Virus record (IMG/VR): IMGVR_UViG_3300022208_000025
Coordinates: 1-26,289 of that record
Direction: 5' to 3' (one strand)
Source of the DNA: a virus
Length of the DNA: 26,289 bases
Below, piece after piece: positions 10,722-19,165 of this stretch. Numbering within the stretch: the first letter of the stretch is position 1; the number at the start of each line of letters is the position of its first letter. Made by a program: the position numbers and the translations under genes. The notes beneath the pieces are model-generated. The model was not told the DNA's origin, did not search any database, and worked only from the letters and a program-made list of their open reading frames with translations.

Positions 10722-11489
10722 GTGATCAAGATCAATGTAGGTTCTGGCGGTTTAATGCGATTAAGTGCTGGAATTTCCGGAATGGATAAGCAGGTGAGAT
10801 TCGCCACAATGCGCGCGCTGAATGCTGCTGCTTTCAAAGGGAAGCAGGGTACAGAACGCGAGATTGGCAAGACGTTCGACAGGCCTACCCTTTGGGTTTC
10901 GAGGTCGGTGCGATATCGCAAGGCAACGAAAGATAAGCTGGAGGCTCAAATTGATTTTGATGCGTGGGGCAATAAGCAAGGTGTCACGGCGTCGCAGGTG
11001 TTGAATGCCGAGATACACGGTGGGGCGCGGCGGATGAAGCGGCATGAAGTGGCGCTGCAGCGTATCGGAATACTGCCGCCCGGCATGCGCATCATCCCTG
11101 GCGATGCTGCCAAGATGGATGGCTATGGAAATATGCAGGCAGGGCAGATCAACCAGATCATGTCGTGGTTTCAGGCATTTGGTCAGCAAGGCTATAGCGC
11201 GAATATGCGCGACGGAGGGAAGCGATTAGGGCGCGACAACAAGCGCACAGGATCAAAAGGGTTTTCATATTTCGCGCTGCAAACAAAGCGCGGCAACTTG
11301 CTGCCTGGTGTGTACCAGCGGTTCACCTTTTCGGCAGGTAGCGCAGTCAAGCCGGTGATGATTTTCGTACGCACCACAAACTACAAGCGGCGACTGGATT
11401 TTTACGGGCTGGCCGAGAAGATTGCGCGCGCCGAGTTCAATGCGCAATTCCCATTGATGCTGGAAGAAACCATAAGAACCGCGCGATGA
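10722..11489 (+). CDS. Conserved phage protein, probably virion morphogenesis
   Basis: A 255-residue basic protein. I chose GTG 10722 (VIKINVGSGGLMRL) because GAGGG lies six bases before it; ATG 10683 gives a poor extension. Motifs such as RALNAAAF, TFDRPTLWV, EIHGGARRMKRHEVAL, ILPPGMRIIPG, KMDGYGNMQAGQINQI and NLLPGVYQRF match a conserved phage family I remember from near neck or tail genes (minor tail protein Z-like). Its place between the lysogeny regulator and the primase is out of line for such a role, so it could be a late-acquired gene. It ends in ATGA overlap with the next small gene. Confidence 0.6.
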   Translation: MIKINVGSGGLMRLSAGISGMDKQVRFATMRALNAAAFKGKQGTEREIGKTFDRPTLWVSRSVRYRKATKDKLEAQIDFDAWGNKQGVTASQVLNAEIHGGARRMKRHEVALQRIGILPPGMRIIPGDAAKMDGYGNMQAGQINQIMSWFQAFGQQGYSANMRDGGKRLGRDNKRTGSKGFSYFALQTKRGNLLPGVYQRFTFSAGSAVKPVMIFVRTTNYKRRLDFYGLAEKIARAEFNAQFPLMLEETIRTAR

Positions 11490-11584
11490 TTTACCGATTG
11501 CCGCCTTTGCCGCCAAAAACTCATTGGGAAAACTACCTGAATTATTTGTGGGCGCGCATCAAGACTGTTGAGGGCGGTCGATGA
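11486..11584 (+). CDS. 32-residue coupled phage peptide
   Basis: Found by reading the frame by hand: MIYRLPPLPPKTHWENYLNYL, ending KTVEGGR. Both ends overlap neighbours by four bases (ATGA at 11486 and 11581), linking the morphogenesis-like gene to the primase. Pro-rich N-terminus, then one amphipathic helix. Function unknown. Confidence 0.5.
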   Translation: MIYRLPPLPPKTHWENYLNYLWARIKTVEGGR

Positions 11585-14037
11585 GCTACGTCAATTTCGA
11601 TGACGCGCTGGACCAGATGCGGATGATGGGTCTGGTGATCGAGCCGTCGCGGTTGTCATTCGACGGACGCATCCAGCGCTGGCAGGTTGAGGGTGAAGAT
11701 CGCGAAAAGCGCGGGTGGACGAGGTTGCGCGAGTGGCAATCGGCCAAGGGCCACACCTACATCGTCGGGGTGTATGGGGTATGGCGCGGCAACGACGACG
11801 GCAAGCAGAAGATCGAACTCAGCAAGGACAACGCAGCCGCGCTATCGACCAAGGATATCGCCGCCATCAAGGAATCGCACAAAGAGTCCGACCGCAAGCT
11901 GCGCGAGATCCGCAACAACGAGATCAAGCGCGCCGCGCAGTGGGCCGCGTCGGTGTGGAACAAGAGCGCGCCATGCGAAACGCACGACTACCTCACCGCC
12001 AAACAGATCAAGCCGCACGGCCTGCGCATCCTGCCGGACGATATCGGCGGCATCACCCTGGCGGACATCGACGACGCGAACTTTTACCGCCTGAAATCCG
12101 CCGCCGGCGCGCTGATCGTCCCGATGCACAACGCCAGGGGCGAAGTGCAAGGGCTGCAATTCATCTATGCCAAGGGCCACCCGCGCCGCACCAAGATCGA
12201 GCGCGACAAGGAATTCTGGCCCAGCGGCATGGCGATGGGCGGCACCTTTGGCCTGATCGGCCCGATACGCCGCGAGGGCGTGCTGCTGATCGCCGAGGGC
12301 TATGCCACCGCCGCCAGCCTGCACGAATGCACCGGACAATCCGTCGCCTACGCATTCAGCGCAAACAACCTGATCAAGGCCGGCAAGGAGCTGGCCAAAG
12401 CCTACCCGCGGCTGCGCCTGCTGTTCTGCGCCGATGACGACTACCTGACAGAAGGCAACCCGGGATGCACCGCCGCCGCCAATGCCTGCGCCGCGATCGA
12501 ACGCACCGCATGGATCAAGCCGATATTCCCGACCAACGAGGCGGGCGAAGATATCCGGGAAGGCAAAAAACTCACCGACTTCAACGATCTCTATGTGCTC
12601 ACCGGTTCGCCGCTTACGCTGGCCGACCAGGTCAATGCCAAACTCGAAGAGGTGGAGTGGAAGGACGCCCCCACGCTGGCCGCTTCACGCCCGCGCGCGG
12701 GCGACACAACACAGGGGGGCGGGGAGCGCGCCGCGATGAAATCCATGCTTACCATCGATGAGGCGCTGGAGCGTTTCGCGCTGGTGTATGGCGGCAAGGG
12801 CACGCTGTTCGACCATCAAGAACACATCCTCGTCCCCAAGGCCGACGTGATGGATATCATCCCTGAGCACGGCTGGCGCGACATGCGCGCAGTCAAGCAA
12901 GTCGTGCGCATGGATGAGGTCGGATTCGACCCGGCCTGCACCGACAAGCGCATCCTGTGCAACCTGTGGGGTGGGTGGCCGACAGTTCCAAAACAAGGAC
13001 GCTGCGATGTATTGATCGAGCTGCTCGAGTACCTGTGCAGCGACGAAGAGAACAGCGCCAAAGTATTCGAATGGGTGTTCAAGTGGATCGCCTACCCAAT
13101 CCAGCACCCCGGCGCAAAGATGCGCACCGCGCTGGTATTCCACGGGCCGCAGGGAACCGGAAAAAATCTTTTTTTCGAGGCCGTCATGGCCATCTATGGC
13201 GAATACGGCCGCATCGTCGACCAGGCCGCCATCGAGGATAAATTTAACGACTGGGCATCGCGCAAGCTGCTGATGATCGCCGACGAAGTGGTCGCGCGGC
13301 AGGAACTCTACCACGTCAAGAACAAACTCAAGAGTTTCGTCACCGGCGAATGGATACGCATCAACCCCAAAAACGTCGCCGCGCATGACGAAAAAAACCA
13401 CGTCAACCTGGTGTTCCTGTCAAACGAATCACAGCCGCTGGTACTCGAAAAAGACGACCGCCGCTACACCGTCATCCACACCCCTGAAAAACTCGACGCC
13501 GAGTTCTACCAGCAAGTGCGCGACGAAATCAACAACGGCGGCATCGCAGCACTCCACCACTACCTGCGCAACCTGGACCTGGGCGACTTCGACGAGCACA
13601 GCAAGCCGCCGATGACCCGCGCCAAAGAAGACCTGATCGAAGTCAGCCTCGACAGCGTCCAGCGCTTCGTTAAGGAATGGCAGGCGGGTGAAGTGCAATA
13701 CAACGGCGACGAAGCTATACCGTTCATCCCGTGCCTCGGGCGGCACCTGTACATCGTCTACAAGCGCTGGTGCGAACACACCGGCGAACGCTCCCCGCGA
13801 TCGCTGCCGCAGTTCATTGGTGCCATCAAAAACATCCCGAGGTGGAAAGCGGGGCAACCCGTCACCACACTCAAGGCCCAACACGCGCCGGCCACCATCA
13901 GCCGAAAACTGGTCATCCCGCCCGATGAACTTCTGCCAACTTCTGCCAACTTTCCACAAAAAGAAGGAAAAACGCAGGCAATCTGGCTAACAGAATGTTT
14001 TTTTACGTTCGCAAAAGCAGGGGGTTTCGATCAATGA
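11581..14037 (+). CDS. Phage primase-helicase (Toprim plus superfamily 3-type ATPase)
   Basis: An 818-residue replication protein. The N-terminal part carries a Toprim-type catalytic region: VLLIAEGYATAASLHE (about 235-250) with its Glu, then LLFCADDDY (about 279-287) with the acidic patch. The C-terminal part is a DUF5906-type helicase with Walker A GPQGTGKN (about 522-529), Walker B LLMIADE, and VNLVFLSNESQPL sensor region. No separate zinc-finger motif is evident at the N-terminus. Such proteins prime and unwind at the phage origin. The start overlaps the small upstream gene. Direct repeats TACG begin at its stop codon, suggesting the origin lies just downstream. Confidence 0.92.
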   Translation: MSYVNFDDALDQMRMMGLVIEPSRLSFDGRIQRWQVEGEDREKRGWTRLREWQSAKGHTYIVGVYGVWRGNDDGKQKIELSKDNAAALSTKDIAAIKESHKESDRKLREIRNNEIKRAAQWAASVWNKSAPCETHDYLTAKQIKPHGLRILPDDIGGITLADIDDANFYRLKSAAGALIVPMHNARGEVQGLQFIYAKGHPRRTKIERDKEFWPSGMAMGGTFGLIGPIRREGVLLIAEGYATAASLHECTGQSVAYAFSANNLIKAGKELAKAYPRLRLLFCADDDYLTEGNPGCTAAANACAAIERTAWIKPIFPTNEAGEDIREGKKLTDFNDLYVLTGSPLTLADQVNAKLEEVEWKDAPTLAASRPRAGDTTQGGGERAAMKSMLTIDEALERFALVYGGKGTLFDHQEHILVPKADVMDIIPEHGWRDMRAVKQVVRMDEVGFDPACTDKRILCNLWGGWPTVPKQGRCDVLIELLEYLCSDEENSAKVFEWVFKWIAYPIQHPGAKMRTALVFHGPQGTGKNLFFEAVMAIYGEYGRIVDQAAIEDKFNDWASRKLLMIADEVVARQELYHVKNKLKSFVTGEWIRINPKNVAAHDEKNHVNLVFLSNESQPLVLEKDDRRYTVIHTPEKLDAEFYQQVRDEINNGGIAALHHYLRNLDLGDFDEHSKPPMTRAKEDLIEVSLDSVQRFVKEWQAGEVQYNGDEAIPFIPCLGRHLYIVYKRWCEHTGERSPRSLPQFIGAIKNIPRWKAGQPVTTLKAQHAPATISRKLVIPPDELLPTSANFPQKEGKTQAIWLTECFFTFAKAGGFDQ

Positions 14038-14267
14038 ACTTACGCCAGTTACGCTGCAACTTACGGGAAAACTTACGTCGCAAAGCCGCGCCCAGCTTCA
14101 AAGTTACGCCAGTTACGGCATTTTCTCACGTGTATATGCGCACATGCGCAGGCGCACACATGCGCGCGCTCGCGCGCGCAGATATTTCACCGTAACTACC
14201 GTAAGTTAAGTAATGACGTGGGTTTGGGGCGTAAGTTTTGCCTGTTTTTCCGTAACTGGCAGCGTAA
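14037..14267. other. Probable replication origin: mirrored iterons around an alternating tract
   Basis: On the left, AACTTACG occurs at 14037, 14058 and 14070, and GTTACG at 14048, 14103 and 14112. On the right, the inverse forms occur: CGTAAC at 14191 and 14250, CGTAAGTT at 14200 and 14230, GCGTAA at 14262. Between them (about 14130-14183) lies a purine-pyrimidine alternating tract of GTGTATATGCGCACATGCGC type and CGCGCG runs, which could unwind or form Z-DNA. The region follows the primase-helicase directly and has no gene. Mirrored iterons at this place fit an origin. Confidence 0.62.
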
Positions 14268-14298
14268 TTTTTCTGTTTTTGCATGAAAAGGGGAAATT

Positions 14299-14902
14299 GT
14301 GAAAGTACAAAACAAAATTGAAATGCTTGACACAGCAAAATTGATAGAGGATCCGCGTAATGCGCGGCGACACAACAGAAGAAATCTTGAGACCATCAAG
14401 GCAAGCCTGGTCAGGTTTGGACAGCAAAAGCCCATTGTTGTAGATGGCGACGGCATCGTGCGCGCAGGAAATGGAACTCTGGCTGCTGCGCGCGAATTAG
14501 GCTGGGGAAAAAATTGCCACCATCCACACCTCGCTAACCGGAGAAGAGGCGATAGCTTTCGGAATTGCTGACAACCGAAGCAATGAGTTGAGCGACTGGG
14601 ACGATGATATGTTGGCGAATTTACTGGGTGGGATGGCAGATAAGGAATTGGTGGCAATCGCCGGGTTCGACGAAATCGAGCTTGATGAAATGTTTGGCAC
14701 TGACACACACAAAGCGCCAGAACATCGCGCCTTGAGCATGACAAAAATTTCCAAAGACACATCGGTTCGCATCGTCATATTCGTTTCCGATGTTTCCATT
14801 ATCGAGCGCGCCCTATACCTGACCGGATGTGAAAACCGCGCCCAAGCCTTGATCACGATTTGCGAAGATTATGAAAAAAGACAACAGCACAATCCGGCTT
14901 AA
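14299..14902 (+). pseudogene. ParB/Srx-like protein gene with apparent frameshift
   Basis: The first frame (14299 on) reads as a ParB-type N-terminal domain: IEMLDTAKLIEDPRNARRH, IKASLVRFGQQKPIVVD, VRAGNGTLAAARELGW. It then breaks at a GGGGAAAAAA run (14505-14514). Skipping one A gives GKIATIHTSLTGEEAIAFG, then IADNRSNELSDWDDDML, the usual continuation, to a stop at 14902 (about 200 residues in all). A single extra A is the simplest reading: real decay, slippage or a sequencing error. Such proteins often accompany phage DNA methyltransferases or terminases; the neighbour at 14871 is methyltransferase-like. An independent start at TTG 14588 exists. Confidence 0.7.
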
Positions 14903-15479
14903 AGTTGCGCTGCGCCAGCGCGCGCTCAAAGTTACTTCGGCAGAACTGCCGGTGCTGGAAACGCACGGCGGAGCCGGACGCATCTATGAACGCTGCTATG
15001 ATACGCGGGTCGGGGTGGTGCTGGAGAAAAAGCCGGAAAAGGCTGAGCACCTGGCGAAGCAGCGCCCGACTTGGCGCGTGTATCAATGCGACAGTGCCAA
15101 GGCGCTGGCCTGCGGGCTGGCGAATGATCTCGCCTTCGGTTTGGTTGATATTGATCCATACGGATCGCCCTGGCCCATCCTCGAAGCGTTGTTGTTGAAA
15201 TCGCGCAGACAATGGCCTGACGTGGTGCAGATCGTGGTAAACGATGGGCTGCGGCAGAAATGCAAGATGGGCGGAAGTTGGAACGCGGGCGACCTGCGCG
15301 AGATGGTCGAGCAATACGGCAACAACCTGTATCCGATCTATCTGGAGGTGGCGCGCGAGAAGTTGGAAAAAATAGCCGGTCAAGCGGGATTCAAACTCAC
15401 CGGCTGGGTTGGTTACTATTGCGGACACGCTGGAGACATGACCCATTACTGGGCCACGCTCCAGAAGGTGAATCAGTGA
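14871..15479 (+). CDS. Methyltransferase-like phage protein (DPYG motif)
   Basis: A 202-residue protein starting MKKDNSTIRLKVALRQRAL. ELPVLETHGGAGRIYERCY recalls a SAM-binding motif I, RVYQCDSAKAL motif II/III, and FGLVDIDPYGSPWP the catalytic DPFG/DPYG motif known from the Trm1-like tRNA methyltransferases. Its substrate (DNA, RNA or other) cannot be told. It overlaps the end of the ParB-like gene and its stop overlaps the convergent radical SAM gene by seven bases. There is no terminator between these convergent genes. Confidence 0.65.
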   Translation: MKKDNSTIRLKVALRQRALKVTSAELPVLETHGGAGRIYERCYDTRVGVVLEKKPEKAEHLAKQRPTWRVYQCDSAKALACGLANDLAFGLVDIDPYGSPWPILEALLLKSRRQWPDVVQIVVNDGLRQKCKMGGSWNAGDLREMVEQYGNNLYPIYLEVAREKLEKIAGQAGFKLTGWVGYYCGHAGDMTHYWATLQKVNQ

Positions 15480-16288
15480 TGCTGTTTGACGCGCAAGGGA
15501 TTGTGGTATCCGGGCGGCAGGAAGGGCTGCAAGTCCTTCTTGATGTAATGCGCCACGCCAAGCCGGTTCACCATCTCCAGGATTCGGTGCGTGTAGCTTT
15601 CCCAGTCAGTCGTCTTCGTCATTGGCAGATAGTTCGCGCGCCCGATCTTGTACAGATTCACGAACTCATGAGTCCTCTCGATGATGTCGAGACTGGATTC
15701 TGTATTGAGCGTCGGCTCCAGACTCACCCAGGTGAATATCCCGGCATGGTGAAACGTGCGCAGCGCGTCCATGCGGTCTTTGGGAAGCGCCGCGCCAGGC
15801 TCCCACTTGCGCGAAAAATCAACATCGAGTGTCGTCATGGTACTGGCGAATGCGTCGCGGTCTGGCCTGAACAGATCGAGGTCGCGCATGGCTCGCGTCC
15901 CGCCTTTGGTCAGCGTGCAGATGCCCATGCCATGATCTTGCAGGATCGTGATCGTGCTGCGCGTGAGCGAGTTGTCGTCCGGGTGATAGGGGTCTGTCGT
16001 GAACGCGAGCATTACTTGCCCGTTTATGCCTGCCGCCTGATACTTGCGCGCATCCTTGAGCAGTGCCGCCTTATAGTTCGGGCGAGGCGCTGCGCCCTCA
16101 TTGAATGCCGATCGATCCATGCGCAGCACGGACGGCACATAGCAGTACGCGCACTTGTGTCCGCATCCACGGTATGGGTTGGTAGCCAGAGGCGCATATT
16201 CCCCTGCCTGTCCGCGTGGCGCGTAAATGGTGGAACACCCCGGCAGGGCGGTGTCGATTTCTTCTTTGATGTCGAAAAGTTTATTCAT
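15473..16288 (-). CDS. Radical SAM protein (SPL-like)
   Basis: A 271-residue enzyme. The cluster motif CGHKCAYCYVP (C-x3-C-x2-C) binds the 4Fe-4S cluster that cleaves S-adenosylmethionine. NPYRGCGHKC, FTTDPYHPDD, LTKGGTRAMRD and VSLEPTLN match the radical SAM family related to spore photoproduct lyase (Rv2578c type), often annotated as DNA repair photolyase. The real substrate in phages is not known to me. It is the last gene of the leftward 19.2-15.5 kb operon, behind a terminator-like hairpin, so it may be partly attenuated. Confidence 0.82.
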   Translation of the reverse strand: MNKLFDIKEEIDTALPGCSTIYAPRGQAGEYAPLATNPYRGCGHKCAYCYVPSVLRMDRSAFNEGAAPRPNYKAALLKDARKYQAAGINGQVMLAFTTDPYHPDDNSLTRSTITILQDHGMGICTLTKGGTRAMRDLDLFRPDRDAFASTMTTLDVDFSRKWEPGAALPKDRMDALRTFHHAGIFTWVSLEPTLNTESSLDIIERTHEFVNLYKIGRANYLPMTKTTDWESYTHRILEMVNRLGVAHYIKKDLQPFLPPGYHNPLRVKQHH

Positions 16289-16300
16289 GACTTTGGCTCC

Positions 16301-16327
16301 AAAAATGCCGCCGGCATTGCCGGCGGC
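16301..16327 (-). terminator. Intrinsic terminator or attenuator upstream of the radical SAM gene
   Basis: On the minus strand a perfect nine-pair stem GCCGCCGGC/GCCGGCGGC (16307-16327) with a three-base loop is followed by ATTTTTGG. It lies between the clamp gene and the radical SAM gene, only 13 bases before the latter's ATG, so it could limit expression of the last gene. Confidence 0.72.
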
Positions 16328-16336
16328 GTATTGTCG

Positions 16337-17215
16337 TTAGGCGGCTGGCAACGCTTGCGGATTGTTCATCAAACTGGTCAATTCGATGATGCGTTTTTCG
16401 GCCTCTTCGATCTTGCTGGTGATGCGCAATTTTTGCGCATCAGTCTTGGCAAGGTTCAGGTTGCTGAGCAAGCGGGTGCGATGCGCGCGGAAGGCGGCGA
16501 TGCTGCCCTTGAGCCCGCTTCCGATCATACGCAGTGTGCCTTCCGATACCTTTTGCTCGACACGCACCGGCATGATGTAGAGCAGGGCAGGGAAAGCCGC
16601 GTCGAACGTGAACAGGATCGCCTCGTCCGCTTTGCCTATGAATGGCGAGATATTCGTCGCACCGAGAACGGATGCAACCGCTCCCGCCTCTTTCAAGTAT
16701 TTGGAATTCACCGAGGCGGTTTCCATCGGCTTGCGCGCCTCATTTCCCATGGCGTGGCTGCTCTCCACGATGCGACGCCAGTCCGGAAATTTTCCGTCAA
16801 CCACATCGAGGCCGATGGTAGTGTTTCCGTCCAGTGTTCGCAGGTTTGCTTTTTTGTGACCGGGAGCCCATTCGATGGCGATCTGCTCTCCGTTCAGTTT
16901 GCAGAGCAGGCCGAGCGATTCGGAAAGATTGTCACGGTCAATGACAAAGCCTTCCTGGAGCCAGGCAGGGAAGTCCGACTGTTCGGTATTGCTTACAACA
17001 AGCATGCGGTGGCCGTCTGTGCCGACGACTCGCAGGTCGCGGCCTTCGGCTATGATCTGCACCCCGTTCAGGTAGTAGCGAACATCGTTTTTTGCTGCAA
17101 CAGCCAGCGCGGATTTCAAAAGCGCTGCGGGCAAAATGATGCGCTCGCGCTCCGGCAGTTGTTGTGCATCTGTTTGGGTATCATTGCTGTTTGTCGTTAC
17201 AATGTTGGTAGCCAT
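16337..17215 (-). CDS. Phage sliding clamp homologue (DnaN-like) with helical tail
   Basis: A 292-residue protein. LLKSALAVAAKNDVRYYLNGVQI, DLRVVGTDGHRMLVV and a later AFPALLYIMPVRV match the beta sliding clamp of DNA polymerase III, in particular the TDGHRM loop and the LxxMPV end. The clamp part is about 220 residues, shorter than host DnaN (about 366), and a charged coiled-coil-like tail of about 70 residues follows (LSNLNLAKTDAQKLRI, IEEAEKRIIELTSL). It may form a phage-specific clamp or divert the host clamp. AAGGAG seven bases before the ATG. It has its own promoter at 17306-17334. Confidence 0.8.
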   Translation of the reverse strand: MATNIVTTNSNDTQTDAQQLPERERIILPAALLKSALAVAAKNDVRYYLNGVQIIAEGRDLRVVGTDGHRMLVVSNTEQSDFPAWLQEGFVIDRDNLSESLGLLCKLNGEQIAIEWAPGHKKANLRTLDGNTTIGLDVVDGKFPDWRRIVESSHAMGNEARKPMETASVNSKYLKEAGAVASVLGATNISPFIGKADEAILFTFDAAFPALLYIMPVRVEQKVSEGTLRMIGSGLKGSIAAFRAHRTRLLSNLNLAKTDAQKLRITSKIEEAEKRIIELTSLMNNPQALPAA

Positions 17216-17245
17216 ATCAATCTCCTTTTCAGGTTGGTTTGGTTA

Positions 17246-17286
17246 GATGCCTGGCCGGGTTGCAGCCCTGCCGGGCATCGCTTTTT
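17246..17286 (+). terminator. Rightward-facing terminator in the clamp leader
   Basis: GATGCCTGGC (17246-17255) pairs with GCCGGGCATC (17270-17279), followed by GCTTTTT on the + strand. It would stop rightward (antisense) transcription entering from the early region. It lies between the clamp start and its promoter and could also fold in the leader RNA. Confidence 0.45.
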
Positions 17287-17305
17287 ACGGGGTCTCCGTA
17301 TTCTT

Positions 17306-17334
17306 ATTATTGCAAAAAATTACAAAAAAGTCAA
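17306..17334 (-). promoter_or_regulatory. Promoter of the clamp gene
   Basis: On the minus strand TTGACT (17329-17334) and AATAAT (17306-17311) are separated by 17 bp in a very AT-rich stretch, unlike the surrounding sequence. Transcription would start at about 17299, giving an 80-base leader before the clamp ATG. Confidence 0.65.
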
Positions 17335-17358
17335 CAAAAACAACAGGCTAGATTGTTT

Positions 17359-17640
17359 TTATTTTTCTACCTTCAGGTTTAGCATTTCCAAAAGCTCAAG
17401 CGGCAGGCTGTCCATGTTGCCGCGTGCGAAGATCTTCGCGCGGAAGTCCTCCCACAACGCCGGATGCATCCGCGCGATGCCCGCCTCCCAATCCTGCCAG
17501 GTGCGCAGGGTGGAATGGATGAGCAACGCGGCCTCGGTCTGCGTGAGTTCCGCCGCTTCGCGCGCGGCGCGGATTTCCTCCGGCTTCGGGTTGCGGGCGG
17601 CGCTGGGCGAGCGGCGGGAACGGTTCGGATGGTTACTCAT
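17359..17640 (-). CDS. HTH regulator (YiaG/antitoxin-like)
   Basis: A 93-residue protein. A basic N-terminal tail (SNHPNRSRRSPSAARNPK) precedes the helix-turn-helix EIRAAREAAELTQTEAALL, then IHSTLRTWQDWEAGIARMHP, a pattern seen in small phage XRE-type regulators. The start overlaps the upstream stop by eight bases. It may control the promoter at 19166-19193, which contains a palindrome, but that is inference. Confidence 0.78.
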   Translation of the reverse strand: MSNHPNRSRRSPSAARNPKPEEIRAAREAAELTQTEAALLIHSTLRTWQDWEAGIARMHPALWEDFRAKIFARGNMDSLPLELLEMLNLKVEK

Positions 17641-17989
17641 TCCATTCCACCATCTGCTCGCCGATCACGCGCGCCATACGCGCCAGGCCGGATGCGTCGG
17701 TCATGGTGATGCGGCGCGGCTCGCAGAGCTGATAGCAGGAACACATTACCAACCACACCTCGCCCTCGGCGTTCGCAAGCCAGGCGGTGGCATTCTCGAT
17801 GGCTTCATCGGCCATCGCCTGCACATCATCCTGACACCTGACTTCCATCGGATCGAAGAGGCCAACCATCTGTCCATCCACGAAGCGGGCGAGCTTCCAC
17901 CCCGCGCCGCTGTAAATGTCCTTCTCGGCCTCGGTGAGGTTGATCACTTCGCAGGCCGGAGCCTGCTCGATACGGTCTTTAACGTTCAT
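17633..17989 (-). CDS. Phage protein of unknown function
   Basis: A 118-residue acidic protein starting MNVKDRIEQAPACEVINL. GAGGTG six bases before ATG 17989 favours it over GTG 17998. The middle includes ADEAIENATAWLANAEGEVWLVM, followed by CSCYQLCEPRR with three Cys. Family not recognised. It sits between two other operon genes and overlaps the HTH gene. Confidence 0.68.
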   Translation of the reverse strand: MNVKDRIEQAPACEVINLTEAEKDIYSGAGWKLARFVDGQMVGLFDPMEVRCQDDVQAMADEAIENATAWLANAEGEVWLVMCSCYQLCEPRRITMTDASGLARMARVIGEQMVEWNE

Positions 17990-18001
17990 GTTGCTCACCT
18001 C

Positions 18002-18391
18002 TCAGTATGCGAATTGTTCGGATTTGCGAATTTCACGCGCGGCACGGGCGCGATCCCCTCGCGCATGTTTTTCGTCGGCCACCGCGTGGCGGCTAGACTC
18101 ATCCGCCCATACCTTCCGGTACAGGCCGTTTGCGTACAGGTTTCGACCCTTGATCCGCAACTCGCCGCCTTCGGAAAGTTCCAGGGTGAAGGTGTGCTGT
18201 TGCTTGTCCCGCCCGTAGCTGTCGCGGACGATCTTGCCGGTAATCATCTCGAATCCGGAAAACTTCGCATTGCGGAAACTGCCGGAGAACGTGGCACGCT
18301 CGAAGCGCACCTCGTCTCCGACGACTGCGTCGCCGGTGCAGTTGATGGTGAACTCGGCATCGCCGCTGAATGTGGAAATTTCGTAAGGCAT
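18002..18391 (-). CDS. Phage protein of unknown function, beta-rich
   Basis: A 129-residue protein starting MPYEISTFSGDAEFTI; AAGGAG seven bases upstream fixes the start at 18391. Residues 1-90 are mostly strands (FTINCTGDAVVGDEVRFERA, HTFTLELSEGGELRIKGR) and the last 35 are a basic helix. Family not recognised; possibly a nucleic-acid-binding beta-barrel. Next to it an uninterrupted GCCCGGC/GCCGGGC hairpin (18415-18432) separates it from the gene at 18443. Confidence 0.68.
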   Translation of the reverse strand: MPYEISTFSGDAEFTINCTGDAVVGDEVRFERATFSGSFRNAKFSGFEMITGKIVRDSYGRDKQQHTFTLELSEGGELRIKGRNLYANGLYRKVWADESSRHAVADEKHARGDRARAAREIRKSEQFAY

Positions 18392-18442
18392 TTTAAGTCT
18401 CCTTTGTCTGTGCGCCCGGCTTGCGCCGGGCATGATGTATTT

Positions 18443-19105
18443 TTAAGCGTAGGCTGTCCAGTGGTCAGGCTTGAAGCACTTTATGCCTGCCACGATCACC
18501 GGCTCGACGAGGTGCGCGTACTTGTAAGATTCAAAGGACAGATACGGCTTGCCGTTGTGCCCCATCTGCGGAATCATGCGGCGCGCCTTTGGAACTACTC
18601 GCAGGTAACCTCCGGTCTTTTCGTGGTGCGCCTTGCTTTCAGGGCTGTCATAGTCTGGTTCGGTGGCGTAACTGCCAGGAACCGGGACGCAGTCACCCTG
18701 GAGCCATCCGGTCTCCGTGGTCTGTTGCGCGAGTTCAAGCACTTCGACGGCCTTACCCTTGACGGCCACCACTTCGTAATAGTCGATATTGGTCTGTTCG
18801 TATCCCCACGATGCCTTGAAGATGTCGCCGACCTTGAGGCTGTGTTGCCACTCCTTGCGCGCCGAGCGCCGTGCGATCTTGTCCTCCATGCTCTTGCGCA
18901 GGCCGTCAAGCCACTTATTGACGTACTCTTCACGGCGTTCCGTGCTTCCGAACTTGATATAAAAATCCGGCTTTGCGCGCTTGCCCGCAAAGCCCTTCGC
19001 GGTGCGGCTATCGTCGAAAAAGTAAACCTCAACGCCGAGCGCTTCATCGGTAATGGCCGCTTCAAATTTTGGCCTGTAAAAGTCGCGTGTTGGTGTGAAT
19101 CTCAT
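18443..19105 (-). CDS. Phage protein of unknown function
   Basis: A 220-residue protein starting MRFTPTRDFYRPKFEA, with TAAGGAG upstream. The first third resembles a small alpha/beta unit (GVEVYFFDDSRTAKGFAG, DFYIKFGSTERREEYVNKW), the middle has SLKVGDIFKASWGYEQTNIDYYEVVAVKG, a strand-rich KOW-like stretch, and the end repeats aromatic residues. I have seen similar text in phage and plasmid genomes but have no function for it. It is the first gene of the leftward operon behind a consensus promoter. Confidence 0.72.
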   Translation of the reverse strand: MRFTPTRDFYRPKFEAAITDEALGVEVYFFDDSRTAKGFAGKRAKPDFYIKFGSTERREEYVNKWLDGLRKSMEDKIARRSARKEWQHSLKVGDIFKASWGYEQTNIDYYEVVAVKGKAVEVLELAQQTTETGWLQGDCVPVPGSYATEPDYDSPESKAHHEKTGGYLRVVPKARRMIPQMGHNGKPYLSFESYKYAHLVEPVIVAGIKCFKPDHWTAYA

Positions 19106-19165
19106 TTTAACTCCTTAGCCCACTGTATCCCGAGGCGCGGTGCAAGCGATGTGCTTACGGTTCCC

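Noticed and set aside
12685-13401. Long minus-strand frame opposite the primase-helicase
   Set aside because: The + strand frame has clear Toprim and Walker motifs; the opposite frame is a codon-bias shadow.
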